Source of the DNA: Telluribacter humicola
GTDB taxonomy: Bacteria > Bacteroidota > Bacteroidia > Cytophagales > Spirosomataceae
NCBI RefSeq assembly: GCF_017355935.1
Contig: NZ_JAFIQT010000001.1
Coordinates: 496,001 to 560,000, forward strand
Reading direction: 5' to 3'
DNA length: 64,000 bases
A model generated the notes under the pieces. The model was not told where the DNA came from. It saw only the letters and a program-made list of their open reading frames with translations, and ran no database searches. The position numbers were made by a program, and so were the translations under genes. Shown here one piece after another: positions 17,352 to 26,909 of the stretch; position 1 is the first letter of the stretch; every line of letters begins with the position of its first letter.

Positions 17352-18809
17352 TTACCACCGCCACTCCTGACCAAGAACCAGCTCCTGCTTTAGACCCTGT
17401 GTAATCAGATAGTCACGTGTTTCCTGAGTATTGAGACGTTTGGCCGGAAGTGAATTGGCATTGGCCAGCGCGTACAGGTACATGGAGGCATAGCGAACTG
17501 TATTCTCCAGTTGCTGCTTATCTACCAGGTCAAAGCTATCACAGTCGGCATGGTAGCACTGCAGTACCGAAGGAGATAAGGTACCCGATAGCCCTGCCAC
17601 CGGTATGCCTTCCAGCATAAAGGGCTGGTGATCGCTGTGCAGGCCCGCGCGGTTGAGGTACTGGTTGGGATAGTCTTCATTGACTTTGGTAATAGCCGTA
17701 CCTACGCGCTGAAAAAACTCGCTCATATCATCCCTGCCAAAAGCGTTGACTCCCTTGGGATCATTGGTCATATCGAGGTTCATCATGTAACGTACCTTCG
17801 CGGTTTCTCCGGTACGGTTTAGCTCCCGTACAAAGTGCTTGGAGCCCAGCAGCCCCTGCTCTTCACCCATGAACATCACAAACTGTATGGTACGGTCGGG
17901 CTTTATCTTGAGGGCTTTGAAAGTACGGGCAATATCCAGCACCGCAAAAGAGCCGATGCCGTTATCAATGGCTCCCGTAGAAAGATCCCAGGAGTCGAGG
18001 TGACCACCAATAATTACTTTTTCATTTGACTTCCCTTTCAGTGTAGCCACCACGTTACGTGCCTTGATGGTCTTAGAGAAGTTACGCATATCGATATTGG
18101 CCTGCAGTGGACCTTCTTCCTGCATCCAGGCGCGAAGCTCACGGCCACTGTCATTTGAGATAGATACGGCCGGTATGGGTATAAGCTCACCGGTTACGGA
18201 GGCGGTACCCGTCAGCAGGATCTTGCCCGGAGCCTGATTGACCATGATGATACCCTTGGCTCCGTATTTGATCGCTAGCGCGGTTTTCTCGGAGCGGTGC
18301 AGGTTTTTCTTGTCCGTAACGCCTACCAGACCTATGTTGGCCAGCGCTACCTTGCCCTTTACCTTAGTTTTTAGAGTTTCAAAATCTTCTTCCAGACCAT
18401 TGCCCACATCCACGATTTCACCATGCAGAGAGGCTTCAACGGGCGAATGAGCCAGAGCTACTACGGCTACATCACGAAAGTTATCACTGCTCTTAGGTAC
18501 TATGCTAAGCGTAACAGTATCCCGCATCCAGGAAACTACCTCGAAAGGCTGGTACTTTACATCGCTGAATCCATAGCTTTTAAGAAGATTATAGGCGTAC
18601 TCTTCGGCCTTGCGACCATTGTTACTCCCCGTCAGACGGTGCCCGATGCGTGAAGTAGCTTCTTCCAGTGTGTGGTATGCCTTGCTGTTCTTCCTCACCT
18701 CTGTATCGATCCGCGAAAAAGCTTTTTCCCATTCGCTGTCTTCGGTTCGGAAGGAGACTAACACAACGCATAAGCTACCGGCAACGGCAGCTAATAATCG
18801 TTTTTTCAT
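17352..18809 (-). CDS. M28 family zinc metallopeptidase (aminopeptidase), exported
   Basis: 485 residues from the ATG at 18809; the longer form from 18872 adds residues ahead of the signal peptide MKKRLLAAVAGSLCVVLVSF. A PA-like insert lies around residues 120-260. The M28 catalytic part shows GGHLDSWDLSTGAIDNGIG (metal His and bridging Asp), GEEQGLLGSKHF (catalytic Glu pair), an Asp in MNLDMTND and a final metal ligand in LHSDHQPF. It likely trims amino acids or dipeptides from peptides in the periplasm. A strongly diverging S9 peptidase gene starts 200 bp away, so two peptidases share this intergenic region. Confidence 0.93.
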   Translation of the reverse strand: MKKRLLAAVAGSLCVVLVSFRTEDSEWEKAFSRIDTEVRKNSKAYHTLEEATSRIGHRLTGSNNGRKAEEYAYNLLKSYGFSDVKYQPFEVVSWMRDTVTLSIVPKSSDNFRDVAVVALAHSPVEASLHGEIVDVGNGLEEDFETLKTKVKGKVALANIGLVGVTDKKNLHRSEKTALAIKYGAKGIIMVNQAPGKILLTGTASVTGELIPIPAVSISNDSGRELRAWMQEEGPLQANIDMRNFSKTIKARNVVATLKGKSNEKVIIGGHLDSWDLSTGAIDNGIGSFAVLDIARTFKALKIKPDRTIQFVMFMGEEQGLLGSKHFVRELNRTGETAKVRYMMNLDMTNDPKGVNAFGRDDMSEFFQRVGTAITKVNEDYPNQYLNRAGLHSDHQPFMLEGIPVAGLSGTLSPSVLQCYHADCDSFDLVDKQQLENTVRYASMYLYALANANSLPAKRLNTQETRDYLITQGLKQELVLGQEWRW

Positions 18810-19009
18810 GATTAGTAAATCAATCGACAAGTTCAGGTAACTTACTATGATATAGACTGGTTGTATAAACAAAGATCAGTAGCTAAGAGTGCCTTATTCA
18901 ACGTAAGTCGGGGCTGGAAAGTACAATTACGAAACTAAATTAGGTAAGATTTTTATTTATTGTATATCCTCAGGAACCAAAACAGACAGAAACCCGGAAA
19001 AATTATAAC

Positions 19010-21085
19010 ATGACTTACTTCAACACTAGCCCTACACCTCCGCAAGCTACTAAGATAGAAAAGGTTATGACTCTGCACGGCGATTCACGCACCGATACCT
19101 ACTATTGGTTGCGTGAGCGTGATAAGCCGGAGGTAGTAGCCCATCTGGAGGCCGAAAACCAATATACGGAGGAGGTACTGGCTCCTCTGAAAGCATTTCG
19201 GGAGAAATTATTCCACGAGATGAAGGGGCGAATCAAGGAAAAAGATGAGTCAGTACCCGTCCGTGACGGCAACTACTGGTACTACTCGCGATACGAGGAA
19301 GGAGCTGAATATCCCTTCTACTGCCGGAAGTACCAGAGCCTGGATGCTCCCGAAGAAATCATGCTGGACCTCAACCAGCAGGCCGCTGGTCAGGGATACT
19401 ATCAGGCTACTTTTCCCGAAATAAGTGACAACGAAACCATCGCGGCCATTGGGGAAGATACCGTAAGCCGCCGACTCTATACGCTGCGCTTCCGCAACCT
19501 CACTACCGGCGAATGGTATCCCGATGTAATACCCAACACCGAAGGCGGCAACTACGCATGGGCTGCTGATAACAAGACCCTGTTTTATATCCGTAAGGAC
19601 GTAGATACGCTGCTTGGGTACCAGATCTGGCGGCACGAGCTGGGTACTGATGTGCGCGACGACGTACTGCTGTACGAAGAGGCCGACGACCAGTACTACC
19701 TGGGTCTGTACCGGATGAAGTCCAAAAAGTACATAGCCCTGGTGGCTGACCACAATGGCGTAGCTACCGAGTACCACCTGCTACGGGCCGACCAGCCAGC
19801 TGGTATCTTTGAGGTAGCGATCCCCCGCCGCCGCGGTCATGAGTACTCAATAGAGCACTACCAGGATACTTTTTACATCGTGACGAACCACAACGGCGCC
19901 GAGAACTTCAAACTGGTAAAAGCACCCGAAGGGAAAATTAGCGATACGGAGCAGTGGCAGGAGGTACTCTCGCACCGGCCCGACGTGTACCTGGAAGGCA
20001 TTGAGGTATTCCGAAAGTACCTGGTGGTACAGGAGAGAAAGGAAGGGCTGCTGCATATCCGTATCATGGACCAGCAGTTAGGTGAGGAGCATTTCCTCGA
20101 CTTTGGCGAGTCAGCCTATACGGCTTATGCAGGTGGTAATCCCGAGTTTGAGACAGAGGTACTGCGCTACGGCTACACCTCCCTCACAACGCCCAACTCC
20201 ACCTACGACTACGACATGGAGAGCCGGACCAAGACCTTGCTTAAAGAGCAGGAGGTAGTAGGCAACTTTGATAAGAGTAACTATGTGACCGAGCGCCTGT
20301 ACGCTCCCGCCCGCGATGGTGCTCAGGTACCTATCTCCATCGTGTACCGCAAAGACTTCGCGCATAATGGGCAGGGGCCACTGCTGCAGTACGCCTATGG
20401 CTCTTATGGGGCATCTATGGACCCCATGTTCAGTTCAGCGCGCCTGAGCCTGCTCGATAGAGGCTTTGCCTTTGCCATCTGCCACATCCGGGGCGGACAG
20501 GAAATGGGCCGCGCCTGGTACGAAAACGGCCGCCTGCTGCGCAAGATGAACACCTTCTACGACTTTATCGACTGCTCTAAGTACCTGATCAGCGAAGGCT
20601 GGACCTCACCCGCAGGGCTCTTTGCCATGGGTGGAAGTGCCGGAGGGTTGTTGATGGGTGCTGTGGCTAACCTGGCTCCCGAGCTATACAAAAGCATGGT
20701 AGCGCAGGTACCCTTTGTGGATGTGGTGACCACTATGCTCGACGAAACCATCCCGCTCACCACCGGTGAGTACGAAGAGTGGGGGAACCCGAACGAGAAG
20801 CCCTTCTATGATATTATGAAGTCCTACTCGCCCTATGATAATGTCGAGCCAAAGGCGTACCCGCATATGCTGGTAACGACGGGCTTCCACGACTCACAGG
20901 TACAGTACTGGGAGCCGGCCAAATGGGTAGCCAAACTGCGTGAACTCAAAACGGATGACCACCTGATCCTGCTGCACTGTGACATGGAAACCGGTCACGG
21001 CGGCGCATCGGGACGGTTCAAGCGCCTGCACGACATCGCGCTGGAGTATACCTTTGTGCTGGCTCTGGCGGGTAAGGCGGAGTAG
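19010..21085 (+). CDS. ptrB: Oligopeptidase B (S9 family serine peptidase)
   Basis: 691 residues, normal length for the family. An N-terminal seven-bladed propeller (starting YYWLRERDKPEVVAHLEAE) is followed by an alpha/beta-hydrolase domain with nucleophile FAMGGSAGGLLMGA, catalytic Asp in GFHDSQVQYWEP and His in ETGHGGASGRF. QGPLLQYAYGSYG and AICHIRGGQEMGR are family signatures. It cleaves short peptides after basic residues in the cytoplasm; no signal peptide is visible. It faces the M28 peptidase gene across a 200-bp gap. Confidence 0.95.
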   Translation: MTYFNTSPTPPQATKIEKVMTLHGDSRTDTYYWLRERDKPEVVAHLEAENQYTEEVLAPLKAFREKLFHEMKGRIKEKDESVPVRDGNYWYYSRYEEGAEYPFYCRKYQSLDAPEEIMLDLNQQAAGQGYYQATFPEISDNETIAAIGEDTVSRRLYTLRFRNLTTGEWYPDVIPNTEGGNYAWAADNKTLFYIRKDVDTLLGYQIWRHELGTDVRDDVLLYEEADDQYYLGLYRMKSKKYIALVADHNGVATEYHLLRADQPAGIFEVAIPRRRGHEYSIEHYQDTFYIVTNHNGAENFKLVKAPEGKISDTEQWQEVLSHRPDVYLEGIEVFRKYLVVQERKEGLLHIRIMDQQLGEEHFLDFGESAYTAYAGGNPEFETEVLRYGYTSLTTPNSTYDYDMESRTKTLLKEQEVVGNFDKSNYVTERLYAPARDGAQVPISIVYRKDFAHNGQGPLLQYAYGSYGASMDPMFSSARLSLLDRGFAFAICHIRGGQEMGRAWYENGRLLRKMNTFYDFIDCSKYLISEGWTSPAGLFAMGGSAGGLLMGAVANLAPELYKSMVAQVPFVDVVTTMLDETIPLTTGEYEEWGNPNEKPFYDIMKSYSPYDNVEPKAYPHMLVTTGFHDSQVQYWEPAKWVAKLRELKTDDHLILLHCDMETGHGGASGRFKRLHDIALEYTFVLALAGKAE

Positions 21086-21094
21086 AGGCTAATG

Positions 21095-21130
21095 ACAACG
21101 GTCTGCCTGGGTGCCCAGGCAGACCGTTGT
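21095..21130. terminator. Strong hairpin between convergent ptrB and GNAT genes
   Basis: Perfect 17-bp arms (21095-21111 and 21114-21130) around loop tg, starting 10 bp after the ptrB stop. There is no long T-run, but the position between convergent genes supports bidirectional termination. Confidence 0.75.
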
Positions 21131-21136
21131 CCAGGT

Positions 21137-21730
21137 TTACAATGTAGGGGGTGTCCTTATATCGGTTGTGTTATATTTGCCAGTATTCGGCTCGTAGTCG
21201 CGCTTCGTAAGTCCATATAAGATCAATGAATAGTAAGTAGCACCTTTCAGTATATGCTCCTTTAATTCACCCTCCTTGGTCATTCCACATTTTACCATCA
21301 CTCTACCGGAAGCCGGATTCTGATCCAGATGACATGATGTTACCTTATTCAATCCCAATGTGTCAAAACCAAAATGTATGAGTGATTGGGTCGCTTCTGT
21401 TGTGTACCCTTTGTTCCAAAAGGGTTCTGCAAGCCAGTACCCGATTTCAGCCCTTCTGAACCGGCTCTCTATGGTCAATCCGATGCCACCTATAAATTCA
21501 GTTTGTGGCTTTTCTCTGACTCCGAAATACAGGTGTGTACCACTCCTGAAGCCCTGATTCGCCTGATTTATCCAGTAGATAGCATCTTTTTCAGTGTACG
21601 GAGAAGGTATATTGAGGGTATAGGCAGTTATACGCTCATTCGCCGCATACTTCACAATAGAAGGAATATCATCTGCTCTAAGTTCGGTCAGCATCAGTCT
21701 TTCTGTTTCTATCGTTGGGAATTGTTCCAT
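21137..21730 (-). CDS. GNAT N-acetyltransferase, RimJ/RimL type
   Basis: 197 residues from the ATG at 21730; a longer reading to 21913 has an atypical N-terminus. The Acetyltransf_3 pattern is clear: IETERLMLTELRADDIPSIV at the start, the strand AEIGYWLAEPFWNKGYTTEA with the acetyl-CoA loop, and NPASGRVMVKCGMTKEG near the end. It likely acetylates a protein N-terminus or a small amine. The last ~20 residues are polar and unlike the family core. It is divergent from the alanine symporter gene. Confidence 0.9.
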   Translation of the reverse strand: MEQFPTIETERLMLTELRADDIPSIVKYAANERITAYTLNIPSPYTEKDAIYWINQANQGFRSGTHLYFGVREKPQTEFIGGIGLTIESRFRRAEIGYWLAEPFWNKGYTTEATQSLIHFGFDTLGLNKVTSCHLDQNPASGRVMVKCGMTKEGELKEHILKGATYYSLILYGLTKRDYEPNTGKYNTTDIRTPPTL

Positions 21731-21939
21731 GGTTGATTCGGGTTTACAAACAATAGCATGAATGATATGACGAGCCAAAGGAAGAGTAATACTAAGGCGA
21801 TTTGTGAAGAAATTTAATAAGTAACTAGCCGTGGGGCTGGTGTAGCATGCATATTTGCAGCCAGGAAGCAGCCGGTGGATAGCGTTGAGTGGCTTACAGC
21901 AGGCTGGCTCCATTTCTATTTTTTAGAGTAACTTTTTTG

Positions 21940-23388
21940 ATGGAACAACTAATCAATGCAATCAATGGAATAATCTGGAGCAATGCTCTGATTATTTTGT
22001 GTCTGGGAACGGGGATCTACTTTTCAGTACTTACGCGTTTTTTACAGCTCCGCTATGTGGGACAAATGGTGAAACTGTTATTTGGAGGCAAGTCATCACA
22101 AAAAGGAGTCAGTTCATTTCAGGCTTTTTCACTGGCGGTGGCCGGTCGGGTTGGAACCGGTAATATAGCTGGCGTAGCTACGGCCATTGCCATGGGCGGG
22201 CCCGGTGCTATATTCTGGATGTGGATCGTAGCCTTTCTGGGTAGTGCCTCCGCGTTTGTAGAGGCGGTCCTGGCTCAGATCTACAAAGAGGTGAAGGACG
22301 GGCAGTACCGGGGCGGCCCGGCTTTCTATATCGACAAAGGGTTGGGTATTAAGTGGTACGCTACGCTGTTTGCTGTCGTGACGGCGGTTAGTTCAGCGGC
22401 CTTCTTTCCCGGCGTTCAGAGCAACACCATCGCTTCCAGCATGGAGAATGCTTTTAACATTCCGGCCATATATACAGGCGTGGCAGTTACCATACTGGTG
22501 GCTTTGATCATATTCGGTGGGGTAAAGCGAATCAGCAAAACAGCTGAGATCATTGTTCCGTTTATGGCCTTTGCCTACATCCTGATGGCAGTTGTCATTA
22601 TCCTGATCAACATCAATGAAGTACCCGAAGTATTTGGTCTGATCATTCGTTCTGCTTTTGATTTGGAACCAGCCTTCGCGGGTATATTCGGTATGGCTAT
22701 ATCATGGGGTGTCAAGCGGGGGATCTACTCCAATGAAGCTGGATTAGGTACTGCTCCGCACGCTGCCGCCGCCGCGGAGGCCTCCTACCCGGCCAAGCAA
22801 GGGCTGATCCAGGCCTTTTCTGTCTATATCGATACGCTGTTTGTATGTACGGCCACGGGGCTGATGATCCTCTTTACGGACCAGTATAATGTCGTCAATC
22901 CCGAAGGAGGTTTTCTGGTAGAGAATATGGCCGGAGTACCCGCCGGAACCGGCTATACTCAGAATGCCGTCAGTATCCACTTTCCCAGCCTGGGACCGGG
23001 CTTCATTGCCATTTCCTTATTCCTTTTTGCCCTTACCACCATTGTAGCCTACTACTACATAGCCGAAACCAACCTGAGTTTTCTGGTAAAAGAAAGTACT
23101 ATGGGCTGGAAGTTGACCGTGATGCGCCTGCTGCTGCTGGGAGCGGTATTTTATGGCTCCATAAAAACGGCCGAAGCGGCCTGGGCATTGGGTGATATGG
23201 GAGTAGGTCTGGTGGCCTGGTTGAACATCATTGCTATCATACTACTTAGGAAACCCGCTCTACTGGCGCTCAAAGACTACCAAACCCAGCTAAAAGCGGG
23301 TGTAGATCCTGTATTTGATCCGGAGCGATTGGGTATTAAAGGCTCAGTAGAGTGGACTACCGTGGAGAAAGAAAAGAACGTAGTATAG
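21940..23388 (+). CDS. Sodium:alanine symporter (AGCS family)
   Basis: 482 residues with about ten to eleven membrane segments. Family motifs are GRVGTGNIAGVATAIAMGGP, FWMWIVAFLGSASAFVEAVLAQ and GVKRGIYSNEAGLGTAPHAAA. It imports alanine or glycine with sodium. The start is placed at 21940 (MEQLINAINGIIWSNALII), matching the family N-terminus. A terminator follows at 23454. Confidence 0.95.
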   Translation: MEQLINAINGIIWSNALIILCLGTGIYFSVLTRFLQLRYVGQMVKLLFGGKSSQKGVSSFQAFSLAVAGRVGTGNIAGVATAIAMGGPGAIFWMWIVAFLGSASAFVEAVLAQIYKEVKDGQYRGGPAFYIDKGLGIKWYATLFAVVTAVSSAAFFPGVQSNTIASSMENAFNIPAIYTGVAVTILVALIIFGGVKRISKTAEIIVPFMAFAYILMAVVIILININEVPEVFGLIIRSAFDLEPAFAGIFGMAISWGVKRGIYSNEAGLGTAPHAAAAAEASYPAKQGLIQAFSVYIDTLFVCTATGLMILFTDQYNVVNPEGGFLVENMAGVPAGTGYTQNAVSIHFPSLGPGFIAISLFLFALTTIVAYYYIAETNLSFLVKESTMGWKLTVMRLLLLGAVFYGSIKTAEAAWALGDMGVGLVAWLNIIAIILLRKPALLALKDYQTQLKAGVDPVFDPERLGIKGSVEWTTVEKEKNVV

Positions 23389-23453
23389 TACTAGTGACTC
23401 TAGGTTTGAAGGGGGCAACATTCTTCCGCAAACATATCCTGATAAGCCTTGTT

Positions 23454-23490
23454 AAATGGCAGATGTAGCGTCACATCTGCCATTTTTATT
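23454..23490 (+). terminator. Terminator after the alanine symporter gene
   Basis: aaatggcagatgt (23454-23466) and acatctgccattt (23473-23485) are perfect complements followed by a T-rich tail. The next ATG is only 17 bp further on, so the hairpin may also affect that gene. Confidence 0.85.
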
Positions 23491-23506
23491 TAATAATAGT
23501 TTCAAA

Positions 23507-24577
23507 ATGAAAATATTTCGCTGCACCTGCGGCAATAAGCTGTTTTTTGAGAACTCGGTGTGCCTGTCCTGTAAGCGGGAGGTGGGCTGGTGTCCGGTTT
23601 GTAAGGGGATGCACGCCATGGAGCCCGATGGAGCGGGCGGGTACCGATGCACCAATCCCGAGTGCCGGTCCAGCGTAATCAAATGCTTCAACTACGCTAC
23701 CCACTATGTCTGCAACCGCATGGTAGAAAATCCCGGTCAGCTACCAACGCAGCTGCCGTTGTGCGATTACTGTCAGCTCACGGAGACCATCCCTGACCTG
23801 TCGGTGGAGGGGAATCGGGCCAAATGGTACGAACTGGAAGTAGCCAAGAGGCGCCTGCTGTACCTGCTTGACCAACTGGGCCTGCCCTATGGCTCCAAAG
23901 GGGAACCCTTCAAACTACCCTTGTCTTTCGACTTCAAGGAAGACATCGAGCCTGTTAAAGAGGGGCGGGGCAACGTCAGGAAAGGTGAAAAAGTATTTAC
24001 CGGCCACGCCAACGGCAAGATCACCATCAACCTTCGGGAAGCCGATTCGGTAGAGCGTGAAAAGCAACGCGTAGCCTTTGGCGAAACCCAGCGTACCCTG
24101 ATCGGGCATTTTCGGCACGAGGTCGGGCATTACTATTGGCAACTACTGGTACAGGGCAAGGATGAAGAAGCCTATAAGGCGCTGTTTGGTGATCATGAAT
24201 CACCCACGTACAGTGAGGCTCTTGACTATTACTACAAAAATGGCCCTAAGCCCAACTGGCAGGAGAGCTACATCAGTGCCTATGCGACCATGCACTCCTG
24301 GGAAGACTTCGCCGAGACCTGGGGCGCCTATATGGATATGATCGCCGTACTGGATACGGCTGACAACACTGAACTGCTGGAACTACCCGGTGAAGACCTG
24401 CCGAATACGCAACTGGACGAATTGCTGGTCCGCTGCGTGGACCTGAGTATCAGAGTCAATGAAGTAAATCGCTCCATGGGCCTTCCCGACCTACTACCCG
24501 AAACCTACACACCCCCGGTGGTAGATAAGTTGCGCTTTATCCATCGGTTGATTAAGAAGAATAGGAAGAAGAAGTGA
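23507..24577 (+). CDS. Zinc-ribbon putative zinc-binding metallopeptidase
   Basis: 356 residues from the ATG at 23507 (MKIFRCTCGNKLFFEN). An N-terminal pair of zinc ribbons (CTCG, CLSC, CPVC and later C..C pairs) spans the first ~90 residues. The middle carries the zincin motif GHFRHEVGHYYWQLL (HExxH) with downstream acidic YSEALDYYY and SWEDFAETWGAYMDM. This matches the family annotated as putative zinc-binding metallopeptidase (Peptidase_Mx-like); substrates are unknown. It is cytoplasmic, with no signal peptide. It ends 6 bp from the stop of the convergent membrane protein gene, with no terminator between. Confidence 0.88.
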   Translation: MKIFRCTCGNKLFFENSVCLSCKREVGWCPVCKGMHAMEPDGAGGYRCTNPECRSSVIKCFNYATHYVCNRMVENPGQLPTQLPLCDYCQLTETIPDLSVEGNRAKWYELEVAKRRLLYLLDQLGLPYGSKGEPFKLPLSFDFKEDIEPVKEGRGNVRKGEKVFTGHANGKITINLREADSVEREKQRVAFGETQRTLIGHFRHEVGHYYWQLLVQGKDEEAYKALFGDHESPTYSEALDYYYKNGPKPNWQESYISAYATMHSWEDFAETWGAYMDMIAVLDTADNTELLELPGEDLPNTQLDELLVRCVDLSIRVNEVNRSMGLPDLLPETYTPPVVDKLRFIHRLIKKNRKKK

Positions 24578-24583
24578 TACTCA

Positions 24584-25798
24584 TTAGGGCCTGGCTGCCT
24601 GAAGCGGGTGTTGTTGTGGATAAGTCCTTTCTGTTAGACAGTCTTTTTTCAACACGATCATGTCATAGACTACCTTTACCCACACCAGGATACAAGGAAA
24701 GGCTTTAAGTGTGTAAGGTACTACGAACTCTTCGCGCAGGTACCTGGGAAAAACATCGGTAGGAGACAAAGTGGTCAGCACAAAGGCACATGCAAATAGA
24801 ATAATAGTCAGCGTATCCTTTTTAGCGGTAACAAACCACAGGGCCACCCCTGTCATGGCGATAATGAACGTGGGCGACTCTGCTTTATGATTGAATATCA
24901 CGATCCAGATCAGGATAGAGCAGAGTGCCAGGTACCTGAATGTGTAGTTCTGGTATTCCCGGTACCTGATCAGGGGAAGCAGGAATAGGAGTACCCCCAC
25001 TAAAACAATAAGATTTTTATTTACCTCCATACCGAACCAGCTATTCCACCAACCCATTACTGAGTAGCCGTACGAACTGGAGTGGTCGTGGGAAAGCATA
25101 TTCCAGTAGCTCTGGAATAACCTGATGTACTGCTCATAGCTTACAAAGGCCAGCGGAATCAGAAAGAGGACTACGGCCCACAGGGAAGTATAGAGGGCTA
25201 GTTTTTCCTTCCTGGGATAGAAGAGAAACAGGGCAAATCCTACTACTCCGAAGAGTTTGATGAAGGCCGAGAAGACAATGCATAAGGTAGCCCACAGGTA
25301 CTTCTTGTCTTCCAATAGGCCAAAGGCTAACACTAGTAACCCCGCTATCAATCCATTTGACTGCGAGTTTTGGATGGATGTCAGTAACTCAAGCAGGACA
25401 ATGACTAGTAGCAGTCCCTTTTCAACATCACGTAGGTGAGGTAAGCGATATACCGCAAAGAGTAAGACGAGTACATTCGCCAGGTTCCACAGGCTCAGGC
25501 CCGCCCAATCAGGAAACAGGGCAAACAAGCCGAACAAGGCAGAAAAAGTAGGGGTGTATTTATATAGGTCCCAATGCTCCTGGGGGTACAGAATATATAG
25601 GTCCTGATTGTTTAGTAAGTGATAAAACGACTGCTCGAAAATCCTGTAATTGTTGTATGAGGTATAGTGGGTGCCACTATCATCAAATGTTTTTGTCCCG
25701 GATAGGAGGGCTTGTATACTTGCGGCTAAGGCAATGGTGATGTATAGTATTAGAAGGCTCCTTTGGTTTGATAAAGCTTTTGTAGCCCAGTCTTTCAT
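24584..25798 (-). CDS. GT87/DUF2029-type integral membrane glycosyltransferase
   Basis: 404 residues from the ATG at 25798, which has the purine-rich aaaggtaga just upstream; an in-frame GTG at 25816 is the alternative. About ten membrane helices are visible. The family pattern includes the early loop with DSGTHYTSYNNYRIF, LYKYTPTFSALFGLF, and QSNGLIAGLLVLAFGLLEDKKYLWATL. Members transfer mannose or arabinose from polyprenyl-phosphate donors. The donor here is unknown and no glycan gene cluster is adjacent. Confidence 0.82.
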   Translation of the reverse strand: MKDWATKALSNQRSLLILYITIALAASIQALLSGTKTFDDSGTHYTSYNNYRIFEQSFYHLLNNQDLYILYPQEHWDLYKYTPTFSALFGLFALFPDWAGLSLWNLANVLVLLFAVYRLPHLRDVEKGLLLVIVLLELLTSIQNSQSNGLIAGLLVLAFGLLEDKKYLWATLCIVFSAFIKLFGVVGFALFLFYPRKEKLALYTSLWAVVLFLIPLAFVSYEQYIRLFQSYWNMLSHDHSSSYGYSVMGWWNSWFGMEVNKNLIVLVGVLLFLLPLIRYREYQNYTFRYLALCSILIWIVIFNHKAESPTFIIAMTGVALWFVTAKKDTLTIILFACAFVLTTLSPTDVFPRYLREEFVVPYTLKAFPCILVWVKVVYDMIVLKKDCLTERTYPQQHPLQAARP

Positions 25799-26094
25799 TC
25801 TACCTTTTATAATCACTCTTCGTTAATATGCAGAAGTATTACGAAGAGCGAGTGGATATTACTCTTTTTCTGCTCAAAACTATTCAGGTAGTACGTAATG
25901 TCTTAGTTAAATGGCTGAATTTTATTTACCGGTAGTTACTATTTATTCAAATTTGAAAGCAGGAGAGGGGGCAGAAGTACTAATAGGTAACTAGGAGTAT
26001 AGGAATAAATGAGGCAGGAGAGCCGTACAGGATACGGCTGAATATCAATGGTAACAAAATAAACCACCTTGAAAGGTACCTTGAGAATCAGCGC

Positions 26095-26730
26095 CTAGTA
26101 CAGGCGCTTTTCATAGCTTTCCTTTAAGGCAGTAGAGATTTGGGCTTCGGTAAGTTTTGGATCTTTGATATGAGCTGCCAGAATAGATGCCGGTTTGGGA
26201 AGACGATCCTTTTCTAACCAGCTGGAAGAGTCCCAAAGCTGCGCACGTTTAAACGATTTAGCGCAATGGATATAGCATTCTTCCACTTCTATACCTATAC
26301 CAACGGTGGGAATAGTACCATGGGATTCAAGCAGCGCCATGATTCCCTTGTCTTTGATAACTTTTGCTTTACCGTTGACTCTTAAGGTCTCTTCAAGCCC
26401 TGGAATTATAAATATCAAACCGACCTGTGGGTTATCTATAATGTTGCCTAAGGTGTCAAATCTTTTATTGCCGGGGCGCTCAGGTATGACCAACCTTTTT
26501 TCGTCCAGTACTAGTACAAAACCAGCTTTATCTCCGCGTGGCGAAACATCACAGCGTCCAGATGCGTCACTTGTAGCAACAAAGAGCATGGGAGACCTAG
26601 AAATAAATTCCTGACAGTGCGTATCTATATAGGAAATCACTTTATTCCTGACTACCTCACTGGGTACTCCGAGTAGTGAGTGTAGTTCATCCCTGGATGC
26701 TACCACGTCTTCAAACTTATCTGGTTTCAT
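26095..26730 (-). CDS. Pyridoxamine 5'-phosphate oxidase-family flavoprotein (MSMEG_1061-like)
   Basis: 211 residues with a split-barrel FMN-binding pattern: the conserved stretch FVATSDASGRCDVSPRGDKAG, then IPERPGNKRFDTLGNI and a late ECYIHCAKSFKRAQLWD. These are hallmarks of the general-stress/PPOX group rather than true PdxH. It may reduce F420/FMN-type substrates or bind flavin as a sensor. It stands alone. Confidence 0.87.
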   Translation of the reverse strand: MKPDKFEDVVASRDELHSLLGVPSEVVRNKVISYIDTHCQEFISRSPMLFVATSDASGRCDVSPRGDKAGFVLVLDEKRLVIPERPGNKRFDTLGNIIDNPQVGLIFIIPGLEETLRVNGKAKVIKDKGIMALLESHGTIPTVGIGIEVEECYIHCAKSFKRAQLWDSSSWLEKDRLPKPASILAAHIKDPKLTEAQISTALKESYEKRLY

Positions 26731-26872
26731 ACCTTCCTTACTAATTTGATGTTTTCCTGCTATATCGCTCTCAAAAATAGATGAATAACCAAAATATCCA
26801 AGGCGGTTAATAATCCTGCTATTCAGTAGCTGTTGTTCTGGTCCTCATTTGCATTATGGCCCGCCAGGGTTG

Positions 26873-26880
26873 TACCTTTG
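26873..26880 (+). promoter_or_regulatory. -7 box (TACCTTTG) for the FGGY kinase gene
   Basis: An exact TAnnTTTG match 30 bp before the ATG at 26910. It lies inside the longer ORF reading from 26856 and so supports the later start. Confidence 0.55.
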
Positions 26881-26909
26881 CTCTCCATGTTCCTATAATC
26901 CCCATTACT